The notes: a model not told the origin generated them from the sequence alone. Shown: positions 8,195 through 16,411, counted from the first letter of the stretch. The stretch: DNA of 18,028 bases from an uncultured Clostridia bacterium (GCA_904397185.1 CAJFOL010000079.1:1-18028), one strand, 5' to 3'. Numbers and translations are program-made.

Positions 8195-9229
8195 TTAATC
8201 TTCAACCTTTTCTTCAACCTTTTCGCCTATTCCATAGGCATCCTTTACCTTTGTGAAAATTTCATTGTAGATATCTTTATTTTGCTCAAGGTATGCCTTA
8301 ACATTTTCCTTACCTTGACCGATTTTCTCATCGTTATATGAGAACCATGAGCCTGACTTTTTGATAATATCCTTATCTAGAGCAAGGTCTATAACACATC
8401 CTGTTTGGCTTATTCCTTGACCATAGACTATATCAAACTCAGCCGTTCTAAATGGTGGAGCAAGTTTGTTTTTAACAACTTTGACAACTGTTCGATTGCC
8501 TATAAATGTGGTGCCGTCCTTTATGGTATCTTTCTTTCGTACATCAAGTCTGATACTTGAATAGAACTTCAAAGCCTTACCGCCTGTGGTTGTCTCAGGA
8601 GAACCAAACATTACACCAACTTTCTCACGAAGTTGATTGATGAATATCACTGTTGTATTGCTCTTGTTGATGATACCTGTAAGTTTTCTTAGTGCTTGGC
8701 TCATCATTCTTGCTTGTAGTCCGACATGGTTGTCACCCATTTCGCCGTCTATTTCTGCCTTTGGAGTGAGTGCGGCAACTGAGTCAACGACAATAATATC
8801 AACCGAGCCTGATTTTACAAGTGTTTCGCAGATATTGAGTGCTTGTTCCCCATTATCTGGCTGAGATATTAATAGGTCATTGAGTTGGACACCAAGTTTT
8901 TCGGCATATGATGGGTCAAGGGCATGTTCTGCATCAATAAAAGCAGCCGTACCACCCGCCTTTTGTGCTTCGGCTATTATATGAAGGGATACAGTTGTCT
9001 TACCTGAGGACTCAGGTCCATATATTTCAATAATTCTTCCTCTTGGGATACCGCCAATACCTAGGGCAATATCTAAAGTCAAACACCCTGTTGAAATAAC
9101 ATCAATAGGTGCATTAACTCTGTCTCCAAGTTTCATAATGGCACCTTTGCCATATTGTTTTTCAATTTGAAGAAGTGCTTGGTCAAGTGCTTCTTTTTTG
9201 CTATCTTTTTTTACGTCTTTCTTTTCCAT
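8195..9229 (-). CDS. recA: Recombinase RecA
   Basis: RecA forms ATP-dependent filaments on single-stranded DNA, drives strand exchange and stimulates LexA cleavage where LexA exists. The 344 residues have the usual layout: an N-terminal helix, KQYGKGAIMKLGD, Walker A GPESSGKT at 71-78, FIDAEHALDP, the IIVVDSVAAL Walker B region, the GDNHVGLQARMMSQALRK loop L1, FINQLREKVGVMFG with the Gln of loop L2, and TTGGKALKFY. The C-terminus is acidic, as usual. The ATG at 9229 is preceded by GAGGA about 6 bases upstream. It is the last gene of the ftsK-rimO-pgsA-cinA-like-recA cluster, with its own candidate promoter in the 53-base gap upstream, and it ends at the terminator shared with the convergent PBP gene. 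I saw no classical GAAC-N4-GTTC LexA box before it. Confidence 0.99.
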   Translation of the reverse strand: MEKKDVKKDSKKEALDQALLQIEKQYGKGAIMKLGDRVNAPIDVISTGCLTLDIALGIGGIPRGRIIEIYGPESSGKTTVSLHIIAEAQKAGGTAAFIDAEHALDPSYAEKLGVQLNDLLISQPDNGEQALNICETLVKSGSVDIIVVDSVAALTPKAEIDGEMGDNHVGLQARMMSQALRKLTGIINKSNTTVIFINQLREKVGVMFGSPETTTGGKALKFYSSIRLDVRKKDTIKDGTTFIGNRTVVKVVKNKLAPPFRTAEFDIVYGQGISQTGCVIDLALDKDIIKKSGSWFSYNDEKIGQGKENVKAYLEQNKDIYNEIFTKVKDAYGIGEKVEEKVED

Positions 9230-9248
9230 AATATCCTCTTATACGTAT

Positions 9249-9276
9249 ATTCTAACAAATTTTTTAACTTTTTCAA
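9249..9276 (-). promoter_or_regulatory. Candidate internal promoter of recA
   Basis: On the minus strand TTGAAA (9276-9271) and TAGAAT (9254-9249) are 16 bases apart, inside the 53-base gap after the cinA-like gene. This would give recA its own transcript with a very short leader. No inverted repeat resembling the Firmicutes LexA site is seen here, only the 8-base palindrome ATACGTAT at 9241-9248. Confidence 0.55.
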
Positions 9277-9282
9277 AACAAA

Positions 9283-10266
9283 TTAAAAAGAAATATTCTT
9301 CTCCCTAAGTTTTTTGGCAAGGTGAAACAATAGCGAATTTTTAGCCATTTTTATGCAAGAGGTTTTGTCTGCTTTAAAACTATTTTTATAAATATGTATT
9401 TCACCATTGACTGCTAGGGCAAAAGTAAAATTAAGTCCACCCTCTACCTCTTGTCCGCTCATTACCACGGCAACGTCTGATTGAGATTCCTTCTTGAAAA
9501 CTTCCGCTTTTTCGCATAATTGTTCGTTTGTCTTTGTCTCAAAGTCCTCAAAACTTACCTTTTTAAGCACACTTTGCCCTTGAAATTTAAGCAAACTCTC
9601 TGCTATTTCTCCCTGTGTCACGTTTTCTATTATTGCCAAAGTTTTGTTTTGCAATTTTAGTACCCGTATCACAATTTCGCTAAGCCCCATATCGTTTTCA
9701 CTGTAAAGATATTGTTTAAACTCACTTGCTATCATGACCATATTATCATCTATCAAACTTGACTGTCCGTCATAGGCCATAACTATATCGCATAGCAAGT
9801 TGTCATAGATAAACTTATACGAAAAGCCTGTTATTCTGCTCTTTAAATTTTCAAGGCTGTTTTTCACCTGCTCCTTTGATAACCCAAAAATATGAAATTG
9901 GCAATATTTTTTATTCTCGTCCTTTGTAAACACCTTTTGTAGCAAATGTAAGTCCTCTTCAAGCGGTACGAAGATTGTCTTTACCCCCGCTTTATCAAAT
10001 ACCACTACCTGCTCGCCGATTATAGCCTTTTTGCTACCCAAATTTCTAATATTCTTTATAATAAGATTGTCAAGGTGTCTATTTTCACAAAATACTATGA
10101 GGTTCTCATCCCCCTGCAAGGAGATTTTATCTAGGTCAAAGGGTGAAATCTTAAATTCAGTTATATCAACTAAATAATCAAGGCATATTTGATTAAATAA
10201 GTCATAATCAAACTTGTCCTGTCCTTTTAAAATATTATCTGAAAATATAGACACCTTATATTCCAT
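9283..10266 (-). CDS. CinA-like protein, reduced and lacking the signature motifs
   Basis: The 327-residue protein sits exactly where Firmicutes keep cinA (between pgsA and recA) and shows faint CinA architecture. Residues 1-113 resemble a shortened MoaB/COG1058 domain: KVSIFSDNILKGQ near the start, and KTIFVPLEEDLHLL where CinA has its LPGxPxE segment. Residues 121-165 resemble the middle KH-like domain (CQFHIFGLSKEQV). Residues 195-322 resemble the PncC amidase domain. The diagnostic residues are gone. GGLGPTxDD is missing, ESCTGG reads ENVTQG (214-219) with Asn for the Ser regarded as catalytic, and TGIAGP reads SGQEVE (270-275). CinA usually has about 410 residues. If this reading is right, it is a pseudoenzyme relative of the NMN deamidase/ADP-ribose pyrophosphatase. 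It starts 2 bases after pgsA; AAAGGA lies about 12 bases upstream. The homology is inferred by eye and by position and could be wrong. Confidence 0.62.
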   Translation of the reverse strand: MEYKVSIFSDNILKGQDKFDYDLFNQICLDYLVDITEFKISPFDLDKISLQGDENLIVFCENRHLDNLIIKNIRNLGSKKAIIGEQVVVFDKAGVKTIFVPLEEDLHLLQKVFTKDENKKYCQFHIFGLSKEQVKNSLENLKSRITGFSYKFIYDNLLCDIVMAYDGQSSLIDDNMVMIASEFKQYLYSENDMGLSEIVIRVLKLQNKTLAIIENVTQGEIAESLLKFQGQSVLKKVSFEDFETKTNEQLCEKAEVFKKESQSDVAVVMSGQEVEGGLNFTFALAVNGEIHIYKNSFKADKTSCIKMAKNSLLFHLAKKLREKNISF

Positions 10267-10268
10267 CT

Positions 10269-11030
10269 TTAGTTTGTATCCTTTTTGTCTATTTCGTCTG
10301 CTATGTTCTCTTTATCGTCTTTTTTTATAACGACACTCTCAATTTCGTCCTCACTAGAAGCATTTAGGTCAATAAAGTTTTTAGGCTTTTCTTCCTCTGA
10401 TTTGAAGACATTTTTGTTTCTTATAAGGTAACTTACTCCTGTATAAATCGTCAAAAGTGTTGTGGCGACCAAAAGAAGCATTAAAATAAAGTTGATAATG
10501 CCAATTGTCCTATCTTTTTCGCCAACATGGACAACATCGGTCAAGATAAAAGCAAAAATCATATAAATGCTTATTATTACAAATTGTGCGGTCGCTTTGA
10601 TTTTTCCGCCCTTGTCTGCTGCTAAAATTACACCTTTTGCGGCTGATATTTGTCTCAATGCACTTATGATAAACTCTCTTGCAAGCATGATTACCACACA
10701 AGTTACACCAAGCCATGATGGATAGACAACCGGCATAGGCCAAGAAAAGTCAGCCGAAGAAGTCCTATCAAAAAGTGGCACAGCAACAATCAAAATCATA
10801 CCCGTCATAACAAGCACTTTGTCGGCTATGGAGTCAAAGAATTTGCCAAGGTCTGTGACTTGGTTATTCTTTCTTGCAAGATAGCCATCAACAAAATCGG
10901 TAAGGCAGGCAATGATAAATAATAGTGCCGAAACAAGTCTTCCATAAGGGATAAAAGTTGCAAGATAGAAAAATACGATAAATGGTATTAAAATAAGTCT
11001 TGCAAGGGTTATTTTATTTGGTGTGTTCAT
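10269..11030 (-). CDS. pgsA: CDP-diacylglycerol--glycerol-3-phosphate 3-phosphatidyltransferase
   Basis: PgsA makes phosphatidylglycerophosphate, the committed step to phosphatidylglycerol and cardiolipin, in the cytoplasmic membrane. The CDP-alcohol phosphotransferase motif D-x2-DG-x2-AR-x8-G-x3-D-x3-D is perfect: D45, D48, G49, A52, R53, G62, D66, D70. The N-terminus MNTPNKITLARLILIPF is typical of the family, and several hydrophobic membrane segments follow. The protein has 253 residues, longer than the usual 180-200. The excess is partly a polar insertion near 88-105 and mostly an acidic, Lys-rich cytoplasmic tail (about 205-253) of unknown role. The start overlaps the rimO stop by 4 bases (ATGA), with AAAGGAG about 8 bases upstream. 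It is co-transcribed with rimO and the cinA-like gene. Confidence 0.95.
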   Translation of the reverse strand: MNTPNKITLARLILIPFIVFFYLATFIPYGRLVSALLFIIACLTDFVDGYLARKNNQVTDLGKFFDSIADKVLVMTGMILIVAVPLFDRTSSADFSWPMPVVYPSWLGVTCVVIMLAREFIISALRQISAAKGVILAADKGGKIKATAQFVIISIYMIFAFILTDVVHVGEKDRTIGIINFILMLLLVATTLLTIYTGVSYLIRNKNVFKSEEEKPKNFIDLNASSEDEIESVVIKKDDKENIADEIDKKDTN

Positions 11031-12349
11031 ACAATCTCTCCTTTATAATCACTTCCATCAAAGTCATATATTTTGACTTTTACATATGTATAACATTTTA
11101 CATTTCCATTATCCACAAATTTAACATTAAAGTCAACTAAAGGAGACATTTTTTTGCTATGCCCCATATACTCACCTGTTTGAGGGTCGAAAGAGTCGAC
11201 TAAAACCTCCACAGTTTGACCTATTTTCTCTTTTGCTTTTTCGGTAACTATATCATTTTGGATTTTTGTAATCTTTTTAAGACGTCTTCTCTTGATAAAT
11301 TCTGGCACTTGTTTTTTCATAAAGAAACTCGCGGTGTTTGGCTCTCTCGAATAAGGGAAAAAGCCTGCATAATCAAATTTGGTCTCTTGCACAAAATCGC
11401 AAAGTTTTTTAAATTGGGCTTTGCTCTCACCTGGGTATCCAACAATAAAGGTGGAGCGAAGGGCAATTTCTGGATAATTTGATTTTATCTTTTCTATCAA
11501 TTCTTTCGTGTCTTTCTCATCGAGTTTACGTCTCATGCTCTTCAAAATATCATTATCAATATGTTGAAGTGGTATATCAAGATATTTGCACATCTTTTCA
11601 TTTTTTGCAATATATGAAAGAAGTTCATCGCTCACCTTTTCAGGATAGGCATAGTGTAGTCTTATCCTGTCTAGTCCCTTTATCTTGCAAAGTTTTTCAC
11701 AAAGTTTTATAAGACAATTTTCTTTGTATAAATCTTCGCCATACCGTGTTGGGTCTTGAGCGACAAGTATTATCTCCTTTACTCCCCTTGAAACAAGGTT
11801 TTTTGCCTCGTCAACAAGGTCCTCCATAGGATAACTCTTATATCTTCCTCTTATTCTTGGAATTGTGCAGTATGAGCATACATTATCGCATCCATCGGCT
11901 ATCTTCAAATATGCATAACTTGGGCTGTTTGTCAGCACCCTTTCATACTTTTTGATAGGTTTTGACGGTTCAAGTCCATAGAGTTTTTCAATAGTACCTA
12001 CAATATTATCATTTTCATTTAATCTCAAAAAGGCATCTATTGTCGGGAAGTTCTCCTTCATGGAATTATAATTCCGCTCAGGAAAACACCCTGTCACAAT
12101 GACCTTTTCTATCCTTTGCTCGTTCTTTAATTTTTCCATGCTCAAGATATTCATAATCGCTTCCTCTTGAGCAGGGCGAATAAAGGCACAAGTATTGACG
12201 ATGACAATATCCGCCTCTTCTGGCTCTTCTACAATCTGTAGCCCGTACTCTTTTATCCGTCCAAGCATCTTTTCAAGGTCAACTTTGTTTTTGTCGCATC
12301 CTAGGCTGATTGCTGAGACGGTCTTTTGTTTAAGTTCTTCTTTAGTCAT
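11027..12349 (-). CDS. rimO: Ribosomal protein S12 methylthiotransferase RimO
   Basis: RimO is the radical SAM enzyme that methylthiolates an Asp of ribosomal protein S12. With the start used here it has 440 residues, full family length. The UPF0004 Cys ligands are C18 (SLGCDKN), C54 (NTCAFI) and C88 (TGCFPERN). The radical SAM CxxxCxxC is C154, C158, C161 (ADGCDNVCSYC). A C-terminal TRAM domain (about 375-440, VEVLVDSFD ... VKVKIYDFDGSDY) is present, unlike in MiaB of this window. SLGCDKN and NTCAFI favour RimO over MiaB. The frame is open to 12379, but the ATG at 12349 has GGAG about 7 bases upstream and gives the normal N-terminus; the longer version would overlap ftsK by 38 bases. At 12349 the overlap with the ftsK stop is 8 bases (ATGACTAA), the same geometry as miaB/mutS. 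Confidence 0.96.
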   Translation of the reverse strand: MTKEELKQKTVSAISLGCDKNKVDLEKMLGRIKEYGLQIVEEPEEADIVIVNTCAFIRPAQEEAIMNILSMEKLKNEQRIEKVIVTGCFPERNYNSMKENFPTIDAFLRLNENDNIVGTIEKLYGLEPSKPIKKYERVLTNSPSYAYLKIADGCDNVCSYCTIPRIRGRYKSYPMEDLVDEAKNLVSRGVKEIILVAQDPTRYGEDLYKENCLIKLCEKLCKIKGLDRIRLHYAYPEKVSDELLSYIAKNEKMCKYLDIPLQHIDNDILKSMRRKLDEKDTKELIEKIKSNYPEIALRSTFIVGYPGESKAQFKKLCDFVQETKFDYAGFFPYSREPNTASFFMKKQVPEFIKRRRLKKITKIQNDIVTEKAKEKIGQTVEVLVDSFDPQTGEYMGHSKKMSPLVDFNVKFVDNGNVKCYTYVKVKIYDFDGSDYKGEIV

Positions 12350-15300
12350 AAATATCTCCAAATATTGAATAAAATTCATCTATTGTAATGTAAACTTGAC
12401 GTTGTTTTGAGCCTTCTGCACTTGAAATATAACCTCTCTCTTCCATCTGGTCAACTATCCTTGCTGCTCTTGGATAGCCAATTGAAAGTTTACGTTGAAC
12501 CATAGTGGTCGAGGCAACCCCGTTGTCTATGCAAAGTTTGAGAGCCTGAGGAAGAAGTGGGTCAGCACCATTATTATCAGAGCCATTGTTTGTTGATTTG
12601 TTTGGATTGTTGATGGCATTGTTTGCCTCTTCATCGTATATCTCTTCGTTGTTTTCAATAATAAAGTTGACAATATCCTTTGTCTCTGGGGTGTCAATAA
12701 AACAACCTTGAAGTCGTGACGGTTCAGCATCAGACGGCTTATAGAGCATATCACCATAGCCAAGAAGTTTCTCGGCACCTGTTGAGCCTAAAATAACCTC
12801 GCTATCCACCCTACTTGCGACCTTGAAGGCAATTCGAGCAGGCAGGTTACCTTTTAAAGTACCCGTAACAACGTCCGTTGACGGTCTTTGTGTGGCAAGA
12901 ATTAAATGAATGCCTGCGGCACGTGCTTTTTGAGCAATACGTCTTATCTTATCCTCAATTTCATTTTTAGCCACTGCCATAAAGTCGGCAAACTCATCAA
13001 AAATGATTACAAGATATGGCATTTTCTTCACTTTGTTTTGCACAACCTTGTCAAGTTTGTTATACTCTCCTATGTTACGGACACGCTCCTCTGAAATAAG
13101 TCTAAATCTTCGCTCCATTTCATCGACCGCCCACTGCAGTGCATTGACCGCCTTTGTCGGGTCGGTGATAACCTTAGGCACAACCATATGTGGCAAGCCT
13201 TCATACATTGAAAGTTCCACCTGTTTTGGGTCAATCATGATAAATTTAACTTCATCAGGAGATGCCTTATACAAGATTGAGACAATTATAGAGTTTAAGC
13301 ACACACTCTTACCAGAACCAGTTGTACCAGCGACCAAAAGGTGTGGCATTTTTTGTAGATTGCAAACCTTTACATTTCCTGTTATATCCTTGCCAAGAGC
13401 AAATGTAAGTGGTGACGGACTGAGAGAAAACTCCTTCGATTGAAGCACGTCTTTGATTGATACCTTTGCAACCTTGCTGTTTGGCACTTCAATGCCGACA
13501 ATACTTCGCCCTGGAATAGGTGCCTCAATTCTTATTTGACCATTTGCCGATAGAGCATAGGCAATATCTGCATCAAGGGATAGAATTCTCTTGACAGAAA
13601 TCCCCTCTGGCATTTCCATCTCGTACCTTGTTACTGTTGGCCCGATAACAACGTTCTGCACCTTTGCTGGAACACCGAAGTTTTCAAGAGCATTTTCAAG
13701 GGCTACTCTCTTCTTCACAACCTCTTCATTGACCTGAGAAAGGTCATCAGAGACAGTGGTAATCAAGTCTATTGATGGTTTTGTGTACTTATATGGCTTT
13801 ATCTTCTCAGGTGGTTTATCCTCTTCAAGTTGAACAAAACGTTTTCGTCTCTCCATTTCATCACGTGGTTTGGTCTGCTCTGTCCTATCAAAAGATGAAC
13901 GTCTCTCGTTTAATATGCTATCCCTCTCGCCCCCCTCTTTCTCACTAGAGGTAAAGTCTTCTCGACTCGTCAATCGTTCCTCTCGTCTTGCTAAGGTCTC
14001 ATCACTATTTGAGTGAGACAAATCTTGAGAGTCTCGTGATAAACTATTTTCTCGTCTTGTGAGCGACTCTTCACGGCGAGACAGCCCTTCGTCCTCTCGT
14101 CTTATAAGGTTGTCTCTTTGGCTTAAGTGGTTGCCATCTTGAGGCTTGTCTTGCACCTCTGTATAATCTATATAATCGCTATAGTCATCATCTTTTACCT
14201 CATACTCGGGAAAATCAGGCTCGGATGGTTGTCTTTCAATCTTCTCTTGTTCTACTACACTTCGTATAATATCCTCAGCCTCGCTTGTAATCTCCTCAGG
14301 GCGAACTTCAGGCAGGTTCCCTCTCTTTATAGTTTGATTTTGCGAAAAATCATAACTCTCCTCATGCACATATGAGGCTGGTTTAATGCTCTCGTTTGAT
14401 TTAAGTGAGTTGATATTCCTGTTTATCTCATTGATGCTAGCATTCGGCATACTGTTAGCATTCGTACTTGCAAAAGAGTTTGATTGCACTGTCATATTGC
14501 TACTTGGCTTTGGCTTATGCTCCATAAACTTTTCCATATCAACTTTGGGTGGAGACAGCAAATACTCCCGCATAGACATCCCAGCAGGAATCTTGTTATT
14601 GTTGTCTTCTGGCTCCTTAGGAAGTTTGACCTCCTTTGGTTTATATGGGTTATAGCCATTTCCGACCAAGCCCAATTTTTCACGAGCAGAAAGTTCCTTT
14701 TTCTCCTCTTCTTGACGATTTCCATCAAGCATAACATTGACTTCGTCATGGCTTTCACTTTCATGCAATTCGCTGTAATGTTTCTTTAAATTTAAGCGAG
14801 GATTTTCTACCTGTTTGGTCTGTTTTTCCTTGATTTGAAGTTTGATAGGCTTTGACTGAGCATTTGTCTTTTTAAGAGAGATAACAGCCTCGACAAAAAA
14901 TGCAACACAGGTCACAAGAGCAAGTGCTAAAACAACATATGTGGCAGGTAAACCCATTAAAAAGGCAAGAGTTGAAGGGATAAACCCGATTATCATCCCC
15001 CCTGCCGTAATCTGTTTTGAATAGTTAAGGGCAAGGTACTGTCCATAAGTCAAACCAGACGGAGAACCTACAACAATAAGTTGGATGATTGCCAAAAATA
15101 GAATTAAACTTAGGCTTAGGAAAATAGCATATCTCTTTGGCATAACGTATTTTTTATTGTTCAAAAGTGCAAGTGCTACAATAATTCCCAGCACGGTCAG
15201 CGGATAGACAAAAATGCCAAGTATCCCTAAGAAGAAATACTGAAGTGCTGGCACAATACTTGTAACAGAAAATAAAAATATAAGAGTTGAAGAGCCAAGC

Positions 15301-15374
15301 AAACTCCAACCGATTATCTTTTTAACATTCTTTTTCCCACTTTTATTTTTATTATTTACTTGAAATGTTGCCAT
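12342..15374 (-). CDS. ftsK: DNA translocase FtsK/SpoIIIE
   Basis: This hexameric motor pumps chromosomal DNA through the closing septum, or into a forespore if the organism sporulates. The 1010-residue protein has an N-terminal membrane domain with about four hydrophobic segments (residues 18-165), then a long charged linker (about 170-535). The motor follows, with VTRYEMEMPEG near its start, Walker A GTTGSGKS at 683-690, IMIDPKQVELS, Walker B LVIIFDEFADF (D793, E794) and LATQRPSTDVVTG. An Asn-rich linker (about 915-937) leads to the winged-helix gamma domain (about 938-1005) that reads orientation sequences in DNA. The linker holds an Arg/Glu/Ser repeat at 425-473. AAGGA lies about 7 bases before the ATG. 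SpoIIIE and FtsK cannot be told apart here. It is first in the cluster with rimO, pgsA, the cinA-like gene and recA. Confidence 0.96.
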   Translation of the reverse strand: MATFQVNNKNKSGKKNVKKIIGWSLLGSSTLIFLFSVTSIVPALQYFFLGILGIFVYPLTVLGIIVALALLNNKKYVMPKRYAIFLSLSLILFLAIIQLIVVGSPSGLTYGQYLALNYSKQITAGGMIIGFIPSTLAFLMGLPATYVVLALALVTCVAFFVEAVISLKKTNAQSKPIKLQIKEKQTKQVENPRLNLKKHYSELHESESHDEVNVMLDGNRQEEEKKELSAREKLGLVGNGYNPYKPKEVKLPKEPEDNNNKIPAGMSMREYLLSPPKVDMEKFMEHKPKPSSNMTVQSNSFASTNANSMPNASINEINRNINSLKSNESIKPASYVHEESYDFSQNQTIKRGNLPEVRPEEITSEAEDIIRSVVEQEKIERQPSEPDFPEYEVKDDDYSDYIDYTEVQDKPQDGNHLSQRDNLIRREDEGLSRREESLTRRENSLSRDSQDLSHSNSDETLARREERLTSREDFTSSEKEGGERDSILNERRSSFDRTEQTKPRDEMERRKRFVQLEEDKPPEKIKPYKYTKPSIDLITTVSDDLSQVNEEVVKKRVALENALENFGVPAKVQNVVIGPTVTRYEMEMPEGISVKRILSLDADIAYALSANGQIRIEAPIPGRSIVGIEVPNSKVAKVSIKDVLQSKEFSLSPSPLTFALGKDITGNVKVCNLQKMPHLLVAGTTGSGKSVCLNSIIVSILYKASPDEVKFIMIDPKQVELSMYEGLPHMVVPKVITDPTKAVNALQWAVDEMERRFRLISEERVRNIGEYNKLDKVVQNKVKKMPYLVIIFDEFADFMAVAKNEIEDKIRRIAQKARAAGIHLILATQRPSTDVVTGTLKGNLPARIAFKVASRVDSEVILGSTGAEKLLGYGDMLYKPSDAEPSRLQGCFIDTPETKDIVNFIIENNEEIYDEEANNAINNPNKSTNNGSDNNGADPLLPQALKLCIDNGVASTTMVQRKLSIGYPRAARIVDQMEERGYISSAEGSKQRQVYITIDEFYSIFGDIYD
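13956..14102 (-). repeat. Arg/Glu/Ser-rich degenerate repeat inside the FtsK linker
   Basis: Residues 425-473 of the FtsK protein consist of degenerate copies of a unit like LSRREES/LTRRENS/LARREER, each about 7-8 residues, interrupted by a Ser/Asp-rich stretch. At the DNA level the string TCTCGTCTT recurs (plus strand near 13972, 14050 and 14095). It is highly charged and likely helical or disordered; its role is unknown. Confidence 0.7.
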
Positions 15375-15408
15375 GTCAATCCTTCATTTACATATAATAT
15401 TCAATATA

Positions 15409-15437
15409 ATGATAGCACAATTTTTGATTATTCACAA
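15409..15437 (-). promoter_or_regulatory. Candidate promoter of the ftsK-rimO-pgsA cluster
   Basis: On the minus strand TTGTGA (15437-15432) and TATCAT (15414-15409) are 17 bases apart, and the -10 is preceded by TGC, giving an extended -10. The predicted start, near 15402, leaves about 28 bases of leader that include the AAGGA ribosome binding site. Confidence 0.6.
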
Positions 15438-15577
15438 GTGCTAACAAGACTTTTTAAAGAATATTTTTGTAAATTTATAGATTTTTTTGTAGTAAAAATT
15501 TTTGCTAGTCATTTTTCAAGTTTTTATTTTTTTATTTTAATCAAATAGAATTTGCACTATTAATAATAATTTTAGGA

Positions 15578-15613
15578 CTATTATGTTATATTTTTATAAC
15601 TTTAACATAATAG
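15578..15613. repeat. Perfect 11-base inverted repeat between the deacetylase-like gene and ftsK
   Basis: CTATTATGTTA (15578-15588) pairs exactly with TAACATAATAG (15603-15613). The 14-base spacer allows an alternative hairpin GTTATA-TTTT-TATAAC (15585-15600). It lies about 35-70 bases past the stop of the minus-strand deacetylase-like gene and may be its 3' end structure, but there is no clean U-run after it. The rest of 15438-15648 is AT-rich, with T-runs and no gene I can support. Confidence 0.5.
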
Positions 15614-15648
15614 CAGAAAAACTATTTTTGCTTTTACCCCCATTCGCA

Positions 15649-16374
15649 TTAAACTAAGCCAATATTTTCGGAGACAGTCGTGAGATTAAAGTTGTTCGCT
15701 TGGAAAAATTCTATGATTCTTGGCAGTGCCTCTACTGTCGCCTCAGTCGGATGCATTAAAATTAAGTCACCACCTTTTGCATTTTTTACCGCCCTACTAT
15801 ATATAAGATTGCTGTCATGGTCTCGCCAATCTATGGTGTCTCGGGTCCACATGATTGTGTGATACCCAAGTTGCTCGGCACACGTTACAGTCAAACTATC
15901 ATATGCCCCGCTTGGTGGTGCAAAGAGGTCCATTTCTACCCCTGTGAGTTCTTTCACAATCTTATGAGTCGTTGAAATTTCGTTGAGGTTGCCTGCCTCG
16001 TCAAGTTTATCATGGTCTTTATGATGATAACCATGATTTGCAAGTTCATGCCCGCTTTCATATATTTTAGTCAGATAGTCTTCGTTGAGTACTGCCCATG
16101 TTCCGCCAATAAAAAAGGTAGTTTTGACGTTGTAGTTATTTAAAATCTCAAGCATATCATCAAGGTATTCCGTTCCCCAATAGACGTTTATCATAAGAGT
16201 GACATCATTTTTTGTCGTGTCACCATTATAGTACACACCACTCACCGCCGTTGTTGGCACAATACTGAGTCCTGCAAAGACGGCAAAACCACCTACACAG
16301 GCAATAACAAGGGCAATTATCAAATTGCTTGCCCATCTTTTAACTTTTATAACACCAAAATGTATTTTTTTCAT
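15649..16374 (-). CDS. Membrane-anchored polysaccharide deacetylase-fold protein (PdaB/YlxY-like), catalytic motif altered
   Basis: The 241-residue protein has an N-terminal signal anchor (about residues 16-40) and an extracytoplasmic NodB-fold domain. The family includes peptidoglycan and chitin deacetylases, and PdaB/YlxY sporulation proteins are the closest I recognise. Visible motifs are TTFFIGG at 85-91, H114 and H118 of the metal-binding H-x3-H (NHGYHH), APPSG at 152-156, DTIDW at 179-183 and LMHP with H208. Motif 1, normally TFDDG or TFDxxWG, reads MINVYWG (61-67), so the first Asp is Asn63. The motif-3 Arg that pairs with that Asp is Ala152. The joint change suggests altered or lost deacetylase activity. 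No ribosome binding site is obvious at the ATG; an in-frame TGA two codons upstream excludes an earlier start. The gene is flanked by ftsK and the SLOG-like gene, all on the same strand, but with gaps. Confidence 0.85.
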   Translation of the reverse strand: MKKIHFGVIKVKRWASNLIIALVIACVGGFAVFAGLSIVPTTAVSGVYYNGDTTKNDVTLMINVYWGTEYLDDMLEILNNYNVKTTFFIGGTWAVLNEDYLTKIYESGHELANHGYHHKDHDKLDEAGNLNEISTTHKIVKELTGVEMDLFAPPSGAYDSLTVTCAEQLGYHTIMWTRDTIDWRDHDSNLIYSRAVKNAKGGDLILMHPTEATVEALPRIIEFFQANNFNLTTVSENIGLV

Positions 16375-16411
16375 ATTTCAGTGTATGATTAATTGCTAGT
16401 AATTATGATTG

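Noticed and set aside
12350..12379. Longer RimO start at 12379
   Set aside because: It would overlap ftsK by 38 bases, and the ATG at 12349 has a strong GGAG and the normal RimO N-terminus.
13003..13443. Plus-strand open frame of about 146 codons
   Set aside because: Antisense to the FtsK motor domain, including Walker A; no independent support.
14127..14789. Several plus-strand and alternative-frame open stretches opposite the FtsK linker
   Set aside because: Low-complexity linker DNA keeps other frames open; no motifs or ribosome binding sites are seen.
15607..15635. AGCAGAAAAA...TTTTTGCT imperfect hairpin as a terminator of the deacetylase-like gene
   Set aside because: The stem is interrupted and, in the needed leftward direction, no U-run follows it.
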